From the NCBI GenBank assembly GCA_963835215.1, contig CAWIES010000001.1, positions 248,001-312,000 on the forward strand: a DNA stretch of 64,000 nucleotides, in the 5' to 3' direction. The stretch comes from Roseiarcus sp963835215. Its GTDB lineage: Bacteria > Pseudomonadota > Alphaproteobacteria > Rhizobiales > Beijerinckiaceae. The notes beneath the pieces were generated by a model. The model had not been told where the DNA came from and ran no database searches. It worked only from the letters and a program-made list of their open reading frames with translations. Both the position numbers and the translations under genes were made by a program. Shown piece by piece: positions 1-9,723 of the stretch; the stretch's first letter is position 1, and every line of letters begins with the position of its first letter.

Positions 1-455
1 ACGCTATAGGGATGGGTCGAAGACAGCGGATTGTCGAAGAAAATTCTGACGTCACTGGCGCCGGTTCCGAACGTGATCAGAAGAAAACCGCCAGCGAGCG
101 CGAGATTTTTCCAGAAATCCCAGAACAGATTTCGCGCCGCGCTTTCGCCCGGCTTGAAGAAATCGCCAGGCCGCCAGAACTGTTTCCAGCCGAGCGCCGT
201 CAGGCAGCAATACAAAGCCAGCACGCCGGCGGCGAGCCGATCCGCGACGCCGGTCAGAACGCCAAGCGACATGACGATCTCGACGAACAGTCCCGTGAGA
301 ACCAGCGGCGTCGTCAAGCCCGCAGGCGCAAGTTGGCCCGCCTGACTCCGGGCGCCGCGAAAGTTGAATATCTTGTCGAGCGCGCTGAACGGCAGGAACA
401 GCGCGACCAGCAGCATCCTTGTGGCGAGCGCGATGGCGAGGGATAGCATCGTCAT
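1..455 (-). CDS. DoxX family membrane protein (3' end cut by window edge)
   Basis: Reading leftward from an ATG at 455, 151 codons stay open to the window edge, so the C-terminus is missing. Hydrophobic stretches lie at about residues 4-22, 50-70, 72-88 and 117-130, separated by short charged loops, and the N-terminus (LFLPFSALDKIFNF) resembles DoxX/DoxD-type integral membrane proteins, which are usually linked to quinone or thiol redox chemistry. The start codon overlaps the stop of the oxidoreductase gene before it (ATGA), so the two are probably translated as one operon and may work together. The family call rests on length, topology and motif feel only; the actual substrate is unknown. 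Confidence 0.75.
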   Translation of the reverse strand, partial: MTMLSLAIALATRMLLVALFLPFSALDKIFNFRGARSQAGQLAPAGLTTPLVLTGLFVEIVMSLGVLTGVADRLAAGVLALYCCLTALGWKQFWRPGDFFKPGESAARNLFWDFWKNLALAGGFLLITFGTGASDVRIFFDNPLSSTHPYS

Positions 456-1981
456 GCAATGGCTCCGGCGCGTTGGCGCGCTGCGAACTCGGATGCGAGT
501 TTTTCGCCCGTAAGCTCCCGCGCACAGGCGTCTGCCGCCATTTTGACGGCTTCCGCCACGGTTGGATAGGCGTGGATGACGTCGGCCAACCGACTGAGGC
601 CGATGTCGCAATTGATCGCCAGCGAAAGCGAGTTGATCATTTCGCCCGCGTGGCGCGCGACCAATGTCGCTCCCAGGATGCGGTCGCCGCCCTCCGCCAC
701 ATGGACCTTCACGAAGCCCTCATCCTCGCCATCCGTCACGGCGCGGTCCACGTCCTGCATCAACACAGTGTAGGTCTTTATCGGAATTGCCCGATCGCGC
801 GCTTCGCGCACGTAGAGCCCGACATGGGCGATTTCCGGGTCGGTGTACGTGCACCACGGAATGATCAGCGCGCTCAGGCGTTGGCGCGTTCCCAGCAGCG
901 CGTTGTGAACGGCAATTCGCGCCGACGCCACCGCGCTATGGGCGAATTTCTTGGAAAGGCAGACGTCGCCGACCGCGAACACCCGCGCATTGCTGGTGCG
1001 CAGAAAATCATCGACTTTGACGCCGTCGCCATCGCTATATTCGACGCCCGCTTCTTGCAGACCGATTGAATCGACATTCGGCGTGCGTCCGGCGCCAATG
1101 ACGATTTCGTCGGCGACGATCGTCGAGACCTGACCGGCGCTGCGCAACGTCGCGACTTTGCCGTTCTCGTTTTTCGCCAGGCTGAGAATGTCGGTGTTCA
1201 AATGAATTTCGACTCCGTCGCGATCGAGCGCGGCCGCGAGAATCTGCGCGGCGTCGCGTTCTTCGCCGGGCAGGAACATTGGGTCGCGCTCGACGATGGC
1301 GACCGAGATATCGAGCCGGGCGAATGTCTGGGCAAGTTCGCATCCCAGCGCCCCGCCGCCGATCAGCAGCAAGCGGCGCGGCAGGTCTTGCAACGAAAAC
1401 ACCGATTCGTTCGAGAGGTAGCCGACGCTATCGATGCCGCTGATCTTCGGCGCCGCAGGACGGGAGCCGGTGGCGATGATGCAATGGCCGAAGCGGAGAG
1501 TCTGCCCCGCAACCGAAAGAACGTCCGGGCCAGCGAAGGAACCCGCGCCAAAGAAGACGTCAACTCCGGCATCGGCGAGCCGCTGCGCGTTCTCCAGCCG
1601 ACTGAGCTGCGCCTGGAGTCGGCGCATGCGTTCGAGGACGAAAGGCAGATCGACGCTCGCGCCCGCGACGGCGCGGGCGCCAAAACGCTCCGCCGCCCGC
1701 ATGTCGGCATAGGCGCGCCCGGTGCGAATAATCGCTTTGGATGGGACACAGCCGCGATCGAGTCGGTTGCCGCCAATCTCGTCGCGCTCGATGAGGGCGA
1801 CGCGCGCGCCGAAGCGGCGTGCTTTGTCCGCGGCCTCAAGGCCGCCGGGGCCGGCCCCGAGGACGACAAGGTCGTAATCGCCTTCGGCTTTGGGATTGGT
1901 CCAGCGCGGGGGATGCGCGTTGGCGAGGCGCGCTGCGACGTAGCGGTCTTGCGCCAAGGCCTCGCGGGGAAGTTCGGTCAA
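452..1981 (-). CDS. FAD/NAD(P)-dependent pyridine nucleotide-disulfide oxidoreductase, one redox Cys missing
   Basis: A 509-residue flavoprotein of the dihydrolipoamide dehydrogenase/mercuric reductase family. Visible are the FAD Rossmann motif GAGPGGLEAA (about 42-51), the NAD(P) motif GGGALGCELA mid-protein, the second FAD motif ARVFAVGDV, and the dimerisation domain with HAYPTVAEA (His470, Glu478). The usual CxxxxC redox pair is broken: the sequence is GGNRLDRGCVPSK, with Arg73 where the first cysteine normally sits and only Cys78 kept. A normal dithiol/disulfide reduction cycle is therefore unlikely, although FAD and pyridine nucleotide binding look intact. It is followed by doxX with a 4-base overlap and lies 9 bases beyond the hydrolase cluster on the same strand, so it may be read with it. 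The substrate cannot be told from sequence. Confidence 0.85.
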   Translation of the reverse strand: MTELPREALAQDRYVAARLANAHPPRWTNPKAEGDYDLVVLGAGPGGLEAADKARRFGARVALIERDEIGGNRLDRGCVPSKAIIRTGRAYADMRAAERFGARAVAGASVDLPFVLERMRRLQAQLSRLENAQRLADAGVDVFFGAGSFAGPDVLSVAGQTLRFGHCIIATGSRPAAPKISGIDSVGYLSNESVFSLQDLPRRLLLIGGGALGCELAQTFARLDISVAIVERDPMFLPGEERDAAQILAAALDRDGVEIHLNTDILSLAKNENGKVATLRSAGQVSTIVADEIVIGAGRTPNVDSIGLQEAGVEYSDGDGVKVDDFLRTSNARVFAVGDVCLSKKFAHSAVASARIAVHNALLGTRQRLSALIIPWCTYTDPEIAHVGLYVREARDRAIPIKTYTVLMQDVDRAVTDGEDEGFVKVHVAEGGDRILGATLVARHAGEMINSLSLAINCDIGLSRLADVIHAYPTVAEAVKMAADACARELTGEKLASEFAARQRAGAIA

Positions 1982-1990
1982 ACTCGGCTC

Positions 1991-3295
1991 CTATTTCGCG
2001 CTCGCCTCGGGGGCCAGCCAGCCGCCGGTGAAATCGGCCCGTCGCATCCCTTCCGCCACGTAGGGACAGCGGCGCATCAAGTCCCAGATCATGCCCGAGC
2101 GATAGTTTTCGATCATCAGGACGACAATGCCCTGATCGAGCCCGAGGTGTCCCTTGGCGACCCAGCCGGCGGGACCCGGGCCCGGCAGCGTTGGGTTAAA
2201 GCCGCTCGCCAGACGGCCCTCGGACAGCACTTCGGGATAGCGTTCGAGAATGTGACGCAGCGAAGCGATGCACAGCTCAGGCGTGAAGGGGATCGAAGCC
2301 AGCATTTCGCATGGCGCAAGCGTCCCGTCGTCGGGCCCGAAGGGGACGCCGCGCGCCGCATAATCGAGAAAGCGGCGCGTGCGACCCTCGATCTCGCGCG
2401 TCTGATATCCCGGTCCGCGGCTCGCCGAAAAGCCCCAGCATGTCTCGCCATAGCCGACGAAGCCGTGCGGATTGCGGCGGGCGTATTCGATCTGCATCAG
2501 CGTGGCGCGTCGGCTGTTTTGCGCGTAATCGCAGTTCTTCTCGCGCATGAACGCGTCTTGCACGCCAGCAAGGTCAAGCCAGGCCTGCGAAAAATGATGG
2601 ATGAAAAGCGGACCGGCGTAGAGGTGCTCGAACCCGTAGATGCTTTCCCATTGGTAGGTGCAAGTCCAGGAGTTGAAGTTCCTGGGCTGAAGGGGATGGG
2701 TGGGTGAAGCAAGGCCGAGCACATAGAGGATGGTCGCTTCGTCGTAGCCATCCCATCCATAATGGATGAAGCCGCCGACCGGGCGCCACCCTTGCCGCGC
2801 CGTCGGCTTGCCATCGCAGGCCCAGGCCCAGTTCATTCTGCGGTAAAGGGCCTCGACGCGGGTCCTGATCTCGGTTTCGTTCGCATCCGCGCCGTCAAAG
2901 AACGCGCTCGCCACGAACATGCCGGCCAGCAGCAATGTCGTGTCGATCAGTGAGACCTCCGAGTTCCAGCAGGGCTTGCCATCGGCCATATTGATAAAGT
3001 GCCGGTAGAAGCCTTGGAACCCGGTCGCGTCTTGGCGCCGGCTTTGTTCGCTGGCGGCGAAAAAGCGCAGCGCGGCGAGCGTCCTGGCGACCGCCTCGGC
3101 GCGAGGCATCCAGCCGCGCGAAACGGCGATCGGATAACACGACAGACCAAAGCCGACGGCGGCGATGCTGCAGGGCGAGCCTTCGTCGCTCGAATCCGCG
3201 ATCAGACCATTTGCCGCGTTGCCGCAAGCGATGAAATAATTGAACGCGCCGTGCTGGATCCGCTCAAGGAGGGCTTCGTCCGTCTCTTCAGACAT
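1991..3295 (-). CDS. Glucoamylase-family (PF10091, GH144-like) glycoside hydrolase
   Basis: Predicted 434-residue enzyme of the family often annotated glucoamylase-like, whose characterised members include GH144 endo-beta-1,2-glucanases. Typical features are a Trp/Tyr-rich (alpha/alpha)6 barrel, the stretch PVGGFIHYGWDGYDEA, the GYGETCWGFSASRGPGY segment and the conserved DGTLAPCEMLASIPF motif near residue 300. The frame is open further upstream, but the start at 3295 (MSEETDEALLER) is preferred because it overlaps the preceding GH39 gene by only 8 bases. No signal peptide is seen, so it probably acts in the cytoplasm on imported oligosaccharides. The GH39 neighbour and the large glycosidase before it suggest a shared glycan pathway; beta-1,2-glucan is an inference. 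Confidence 0.8.
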   Translation of the reverse strand: MSEETDEALLERIQHGAFNYFIACGNAANGLIADSSDEGSPCSIAAVGFGLSCYPIAVSRGWMPRAEAVARTLAALRFFAASEQSRRQDATGFQGFYRHFINMADGKPCWNSEVSLIDTTLLLAGMFVASAFFDGADANETEIRTRVEALYRRMNWAWACDGKPTARQGWRPVGGFIHYGWDGYDEATILYVLGLASPTHPLQPRNFNSWTCTYQWESIYGFEHLYAGPLFIHHFSQAWLDLAGVQDAFMREKNCDYAQNSRRATLMQIEYARRNPHGFVGYGETCWGFSASRGPGYQTREIEGRTRRFLDYAARGVPFGPDDGTLAPCEMLASIPFTPELCIASLRHILERYPEVLSEGRLASGFNPTLPGPGPAGWVAKGHLGLDQGIVVLMIENYRSGMIWDLMRRCPYVAEGMRRADFTGGWLAPEASAK

Positions 3296-4739
3296 GGGCC
3301 AACAAATCGTAGCGCAAGGCGACGAGGGCGACCGACAAAGGCGGCAGGTCGATCGCGACGACGACGCTTTCGCCCGCCATTTCGCATTCGAAAGGGATGG
3401 TCTCGAGGACGGACGCCGCGTGAAGTTCGCCGATCTCGGCCGGCGTCGGATACTCGGGTTCGCCCAATTCCTGCCAACGTCGCTTCGGGTTGGCGTGATC
3501 GGCGTCGATCCGCGACAGCCTCGCGCCGGTCGGCCGGGCGCCGCCGTCAAGCGTAACGCGCACAGTCTCGGTTGCAATCGCGTGCCGCGGCAAAGCGAAA
3601 TTGCAGAGAACCAAATTGATCTCCTGCTCGCCGCGCACCGCCCAAACGTCGACCGTTTCGTGTGCGCCGGAAACCGGGAGGCTTTCGCCGCCCAGCCGGT
3701 GCAAGAGTTCGAAGGCGCGGTAGGCGGGCTTGGCGACGCCATGAATCGTCAAGAGGCCGAAGCCGCCTTGGAAAGGGACGGAGGGAAAATAGTTCTCTTC
3801 GAAAATATCCGAGAAGGTCCAATAGCTATACCCGTCCACCAATCCGGCCGCCTCCATGATCGTCTTGACGATGAACGCGGCCGCGTAAGGCTCGTCATGC
3901 AGTCCGTCGCGTGGATTCGAGGACGTGCACCACTCGGTGTAATAGAGCGGCAAACCGGCAGCCTTCTTACGCGTAGCAGCGGCCTGATCGCGAAGAATGC
4001 TGCGTGTGCTGAGCGACAATTGCGTGATCGTGTCGTCGCCCGGCTTGCCGAAAGAATCGGTCGGGTAATGATGGGTGGAGACGAAATCGGCGGGCGTTCC
4101 GGTGCGCCGGCAATAGTCGACGAATTCCTCGATCCATGCGTTCGCCGCCGTCGCGGGACCGCCGACGCGCAGGCGCGCGTCCACCGACTTCACCGCGCGG
4201 GCGGTCGCCGCGTAGAATTCAAAATATTCGTCCATGGAGCCGTTGCCGAAATACGTGAGATTGGGCTCGTTCCAGACTTCGAAATACCACTTGCGCACTT
4301 CGTCGGACCCGTATCGGTCGAGGCAATGCTGCAGCAGTTTGCCGATGAGCGCGCTCCATGCCGCGATGTCCTTGGGCGGCGTCACATTGCCGCGGTAGTG
4401 AAAGACCGTCTTATCGCCGGAGGCCAGCGCAGACGGCATGAAGCTCAGCTCGACGAATGGGCGCATGCCGATCCCGACTAGAAAATCGAAAATGCTGTCG
4501 GCATTGAAAAATGAGTAAATCTGTTGATCGCCCTCGACGGTCAATATCGACATGTCGTCATCGAGCAAGCCGTGGAAGCGCACGTATCTGAAACCGAGCT
4601 CGTCATGCGCCCGCTTGAGCTGCGCTCGCCAGTCCGCCCGCAACGCCATGGCGGCGTGGTCGCTGCCGACGGTGTGCTCCCAGAAATGCGTTAGGGCCGA
4701 ACCTTTTTGCCTGGCGTCACAGTTGAAATTTGCCGCCAT
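3288..4739 (-). CDS. GH39 family glycosidase (beta-xylosidase-like)
   Basis: Predicted 483-residue TIM-barrel glycosidase. The N-terminus (HFWEHTVGSDHA) is typical of GH39, the acid/base glutamate is expected at Glu158 in YFEVWNEPNL and the nucleophile at Glu269 in LYYTEWCTSSN. A C-terminal beta-sandwich follows, as in beta-xylosidases and alpha-L-iduronidases. The start at 4739 is chosen over the longer frame because it has a GGAAAG ribosome site at proper spacing and removes a low-complexity Arg-rich leader. No signal peptide is visible. It lies 44 bases after the large glycosidase and overlaps the next hydrolase gene by 8 bases, so the three form an operon. GH39 has several specificities, so xylosidase activity is not certain. 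Confidence 0.85.
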   Translation of the reverse strand: MAANFNCDARQKGSALTHFWEHTVGSDHAAMALRADWRAQLKRAHDELGFRYVRFHGLLDDDMSILTVEGDQQIYSFFNADSIFDFLVGIGMRPFVELSFMPSALASGDKTVFHYRGNVTPPKDIAAWSALIGKLLQHCLDRYGSDEVRKWYFEVWNEPNLTYFGNGSMDEYFEFYAATARAVKSVDARLRVGGPATAANAWIEEFVDYCRRTGTPADFVSTHHYPTDSFGKPGDDTITQLSLSTRSILRDQAAATRKKAAGLPLYYTEWCTSSNPRDGLHDEPYAAAFIVKTIMEAAGLVDGYSYWTFSDIFEENYFPSVPFQGGFGLLTIHGVAKPAYRAFELLHRLGGESLPVSGAHETVDVWAVRGEQEINLVLCNFALPRHAIATETVRVTLDGGARPTGARLSRIDADHANPKRRWQELGEPEYPTPAEIGELHAASVLETIPFECEMAGESVVVAIDLPPLSVALVALRYDLLAHV

Positions 4740-4783
4740 AGGTTCTTTCCATGTCAAAACGGTCGTTTCGACGCCGCGCGGCG

Positions 4784-7658
4784 TCAAAAGTCGATGACGA
4801 GACGGTCGAAGTTGGGCGCCAGGATCAGATCGCCCTGAATGTCGCACGGTTTGCCGTCGGCGCGAGCCCGCTTGGCGCCGGGATAGCGGAACGTGATCTG
4901 GTCGGGCAGGGGGCCCGATAGCGCGAGGCGGACAGTCGCCCGGGACCGCGCGCGTCGCGCCCGCAGGCTCGCGGCGCCAAAGGCGGTCGGCAGGTCGGTG
5001 AGCGTAACGCCATCATTGTCCCACCACGCGTCCGGCGCGCCTGCGAACAGCTCGAGCACGCGGCCATTCTCGCGCAGCAGCATTCTGCGGATGGCGGTGG
5101 CGAATTCCGCCGCGATCCAGGTGTGCGGCATGTCGCCGATATAGTCGGGCGCGCGCGCATCGGCCCAGACGACCTCCGCCCAGACCCGCCAGCCCGGCGG
5201 CCGGCGGGACTCCAGCATTTTCGCAAGCAGCCCAAAGGCGTCGTCGTATCGCCGCAGGGAGACGAAAGCGTTGATGTTGCGCAGTTCATAGGGCGAGTAG
5301 TTGGCCGTAAAGCCGGGCGCGGAAATCGACGCGAGGCGCTGGGCGGCGCGATCGTAGGTTGGTCCGATCAATTCGCTCGGCAGCGCGTCCTCGACCTGGC
5401 ACGGCTCGAAGGCGATTGACGTTGACGAGGGGTCGATGTCCCCGCGATCGGCGGAACCAGCGATCGCATCTGTTTTCATTTCCGCCGCGGTCATGCGGAT
5501 CGAACGCGTCAGCGCGGCGGCGAAGGCGTCGCCTTTCGCCTTCGCGTGAGCCGCGGTCTCGCCTTCGCCAATCTCGCGCGCGAGGTATTCGCAGTTGCGC
5601 CAGGCGCTCAAGGCGAAATAATCGTCCCAGTAGCTGTAGGACGGCTTGCTATAACCCTCGTGGCTGATCGAGGGCGCGAGGAGGCCATAGAAGCGGGTTT
5701 CCGGGCCGTGCAACGCGTCGCCGCGCGCACACAAATCTTCGATGAACCGCGTCGCGCGGACGACGGGTTCGAAAATAGTCGCGAGAAACGCGCGGTCCTT
5801 GGTGGCGCGATAGACTTCGGCGGCGATGCCAACGAACTCCCCCTGCGCGTCATATTCGATGTTGCTGCCGTAGCCTTTGTTGACCGTGCCGTCGACGTTG
5901 AGGATCGGCGGCGCCAGGCCGCTCTTATAGATGCGCTCGGCGTACCAGAGGACGTAGCGCTTGGCCTCGTCGATCAGGCCGGCCCACAGCAGGGCGAGCG
6001 CCTGCGAGGAACCGTCGCGAATCCAGGTGCGGTCGTAGTTGCGCGGGCCGGGTTTGAATGCGAGGCGGGTGGCGTTGACCAGGATATACGCAATCTGCGC
6101 TTCCAGCGTTTCGCTGACCTCCCGGTCGCCAACGACGATCCGGCGGGGCCCAAGCTTTTCCCGCCAGGCGCGGCGGACGCCGGCGCGCGCCGCGCCGAAC
6201 GCAATGCGTGTGCGCGGCGCAGCGTCGTCGCGCATCGGCGCGGCGAGGCTGACCGACATGCTCTCGCCGGGTTGCAGCGAGAACGTAAATTCGCAAGCGG
6301 CGCTGGCAAGGCCGGAGACCGAGCGTAGGCTGCGGGCGCTGTCGCGCGGGCCGGCCTCGATCAGCCTGACGACGTCGCCGCCGTCGAAATCGGCGAGCGT
6401 CATCGCATCGGGCGTGCGCGAAAACGAGACGTAGAGCTGGTCGTTGACCGATAGCTGCTTGCCATTGGCCGCGACCGCGCCGATCAGCGCGTGGCCGCCG
6501 TGCTGCCAGTAGGGGTTGATCTGGACCGGGCGCACGGCAAGAACCAGTGCGCCATTCTGCACGGCGCCGCTCCGATTGACGATGCGATGCTCGGCGAGCG
6601 CATGACCGGCATGGGCGAAGGCGGTCGTGCGCAGCTCCAGGTCTTGGACGGACCAGGCGACGCTCGCGATCGGCAAGGAGCCTTCAGCGAGCTCGTGGCT
6701 GACGCGCGCGCAAGCCGGCGCGCCGTGCAGCGCGCCGCCGCAGCGGATCAACGGCGTGATCTGCGGTGAGCCGCGCCGCGGTTCCAGATCGCCATACTCG
6801 TCGAGCAGCGCCTGCTCGCCCTGATCGAACTCCCCCAGCGCCGTCCAATAGACTTGGCGCCCGAGCAGCGATTGCGGATAGAGCTCGCCGCGCCCCGCCT
6901 GCGCCGCGCGCTCCAGTTGTCCGATCGGCATGCGATCCTTGTTGAGGATGCGCAGCTTCAGTTCGTTGACGATGGCGCCGCCGGGCGCGCTCGCCTTCAG
7001 CACGGTCAGGCGAAAATAGCGGCTGGTCGTCGAGCGCCACCAGAAGCTGTCGCTTCCCCCGTCGCCGGTCTCGATGCGGCCCATCTCGCGAAAGCTCTCG
7101 CCGTCGTCGGAGAGACTCGCCGAGAATACGGTTCCGTACGCCTCGCCCCAGTCGATCAGCGCGCCGAGGGGAGAGCGCACGGCGCCGAAATCAACCGTGA
7201 TGCTCTCGCCGGCGGGCACTATGACTGCGCCGCTACCCAGTGCGGCGAGCCGGCCGGGCTCGCGCACCGAGGCGGCGTCCTCGGGAGCGTAGAGATTGAT
7301 TTCGACGATCTCCGGTCCGCGCTCGCCCGCCGCGTCCTCGCCGGTCCAGCGAACGTAGCGCGTCTCGACCGGGGGGAAGGCGAAGACGTCCTGTCCACCC
7401 TCGCCGTGGCGCGTGCGGCAGAATTCGCTCCACGCCGCTCGGTCGGGCGAGGATTCGAAGTGATAGTTCACTGAAGCGTGTTCGCCCCAATAGACCTCGA
7501 TTCCGCCGAGCGTCGCGACCTGGCCGAGGTCGATCTCGAACCACGGCTTATCGGTCGCCTGCGCGCTCCAGACGGTCGCGTAGCTGTCATCGACCGCCGC
7601 GCTGGGGATCGCCGCTGCTGGCCGCGACTCGCCATTGGCCCTTGAGCGGGACTTTCAT
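4784..7658 (-). CDS. Discoidin-domain six-hairpin glycosidase (+1 frameshift near the 5' end)
   Basis: The intact part (7471-4784) codes 895 residues: a beta-sandwich with F5/8 type C (discoidin)-like segments over roughly the first 180 residues, then a large domain with an (alpha/alpha)6 glycosidase look (NYDRTWIRDGSSQA, PSYSYWDDYFALSAW). No known GH family was recognised with confidence. The true start is probably the ATG at 7658 (MKVPLKGQWRVAASSGDP, with GGGAG upstream). That frame stops early, but skipping one base of the four-G run at 7604-7607 joins it to SAAVDDSYATVWSAQ and restores a normal discoidin N-terminus. This suggests a sequencing indel or a recent frameshift. It is the first gene of the hydrolase operon. 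Confidence 0.75.
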
Positions 7659-7871
7659 CTGAGCTCCCTACGCCAAGCGTAGTTGTCGGACGCCGCAGGG
7701 ACAAGCGCGGCGCTCGCGCCCTCGGCGCCGGCCGGTCAGTTGTCTTGGTCGCCAAATCAGCTAATGACAACGGCCTCGACTCCGCGGGCGCCCTCTCGAC
7801 CTGCCTGGATCCTGTCGAGCGGCCGGCCCGGAGAAGACCGCGCCGGAGGCGAAGCGAACGGATGCGAGGCA

Positions 7872-9690
7872 ATGGCGACAGAGGAAACAGCCACGCCGAA
7901 CGCTGGAAACGGCGGCGGGCCAGCCGAAGACAGCCTGTTCTCGCAATTGATGGGCATGATGGCGGCGCTATGGGCGTCACGCCAGCGCACCAAGGTGATT
8001 GCGCTGCTCATCGCCCTGATTGCGGTGGTCGGCGCGAGCGCCTACGCGCAAGTCCTGCTGAACGCCTGGAACCAGCCGTTCTACGACGCGCTGTCGCGCA
8101 AGGACGTCGCCGAGTTCGTCACGCAGCTCGGCGTCTTCGCGAAGTTGGCCGGCGCCCTGCTCGTTCTCAACGTCGCGCAAGCGTGGCTCAACCTGAAGTC
8201 GAAGCTCGTCCTGCGCAAGGGGCTGGTCGAAGACCTGATCGGCGTGTGGCTCGCGCCGCTGCGAGCCGTCCGCCTCGCGCAAGCGGGCGAGATCGGCGAA
8301 AACCCGGACCAACGCATCCATGAGGACGCAAGGCACCTGACCGAACTGTCGACCGATCTCGGCATTGGCTTGCTGCAGTCCACCATCCTGCTGCTGAGCT
8401 TCGTCGGCGTCTTGTGGATCCTGTCCGACAACATGGTCTTCACGCTCGCCGCTCACACCTTCGTCGTGCCGGGCTACATGGTGTGGTGCGCGCTGGTCTA
8501 TTCGGGGATCGCGTCGCTGGCGAGCTGGCTGGTTGGGCGTCCGCTGATCCGTCTGAACACCGAGCGTTACGCGCGCGAGGCGCAGTTTCGCTACGCCCTC
8601 GTGCGCGTGAACGAGGAGATCGAAGGCGTCACGCTCTACGGCGGCGAAGCCGATGAGCGGGGGCGTCTGGGTTTGGTCTTTCGCGGCGTCGTCAAAATCT
8701 TCGATCAGATCGTCCTCGCAACGACCTGGCTGACGGCGGTGACTGCGGGCTTTGGCTGGTTGGCGATCGTCGCGCCGATCCTGGTCGCCGCGCCGTTCTA
8801 CTTCTATGGCGACACCACCTTCGGCAAACTGATGATGGAGGTCGGCGCCTTCAACCAGGTGCAACAGGCGCTGGGATGGTTCGCCAATAATTTCTCCAGC
8901 ATCGCCGACTGGCGGGCGACGTTGCTGCGCGTCGCCGGCTTCCGCGCGACGCTGTTGACGCTCGACAAGCTCGGCGAAGGCCAAAGCCGGATCGAGCTCG
9001 ACGGGCGGCACGAAGACTTCGATCCTTTTCGACGATCTCTGGATTGCGACCCCCGCCGGGCGCATCGCGCTCAGCGAACCCCACCTGGAGGTCAAGCCGG
9101 GCGAACACGTTCTGATTGTCGGCGAGCAGGACGCCGAACGCGCGCTGTTCCAGGCGATCGGCGGGCTCTGGCCCTGGGGCGGCGGCCGCATCCAGCGTCC
9201 ACACCGCCAGTCGATCGTCTTCATGCCGACGCCCGGCTATGTGCCGCCGGGGTCGCTGCGCGAGTCGCTCGCCTATCCCCATCCCGCCCAGACCTACGAC
9301 GATGCGCACATTCGCGAAGCGCTTGAGGCAGTCGGTCTCGAACGTTTCGCGCCGATGCTTGACGACGACGAGCGATGGGATCGGCGGCTCAGCGACAATG
9401 ACAAGCAGTGCCTGGCGGTGGCTCGCGTCTTGGTGCAAAAACCCCGCTGGGTTGTGCTCAACCGTGCACTGGCCGCCCTCGATTCCGAAGTTGCTCGGCT
9501 TCTCGCGGCGATATTCGCGGACCAATTGGCGGACGTCTGCGTCATCTATATCGGCCCGCTGCCCGAAGGGCACGAGAAATTCCCGCGAGTGATCAATCTC
9601 GTGGTGGACCCGCAGGGCCCGCGTTTCAAACCATCGGTTGGGGCGAAGCAATCCGGCCCGGGCCAAGCGGCGCCAACAGAACTCGGTTAG
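7872..9690 (+). CDS. SbmA/BclA-like ABC transporter with degenerate ATPase domain (frameshift near 9020)
   Basis: The first part codes a membrane domain of the SbmA/BacA/YddA type, with hydrophobic helices and the stretches LNAWNQPFYDALSRKD and NPDQRIHEDAR characteristic of that family of peptide (and vitamin) importers/exporters. Near 9015-9030 the frame shifts by one base; the new frame continues with a nucleotide-binding domain fold (FDDLWIATPAGRIALSE) to 9690. In that domain every catalytic motif is altered: Walker A reads VGEQDAERALF, the signature reads LSDNDKQC, Walker B reads VVLNRALAALD, and the H-loop His is absent. It is therefore either a pseudo-ATPase fused to a proton-driven permease or a decaying gene. 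The start at 7872 is inferred; the frame is open further upstream. Confidence 0.75.
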
Positions 9691-9723
9691 CCTGCGCGCC
9701 TGACATCATACGTCGGAGGCATC

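Noticed and set aside
1202..2707. 501-codon rightward open frame
   Set aside because: It is the antisense shadow of the FAD oxidoreductase and hydrolase genes; the residues are Arg/Ala-rich with no domain.
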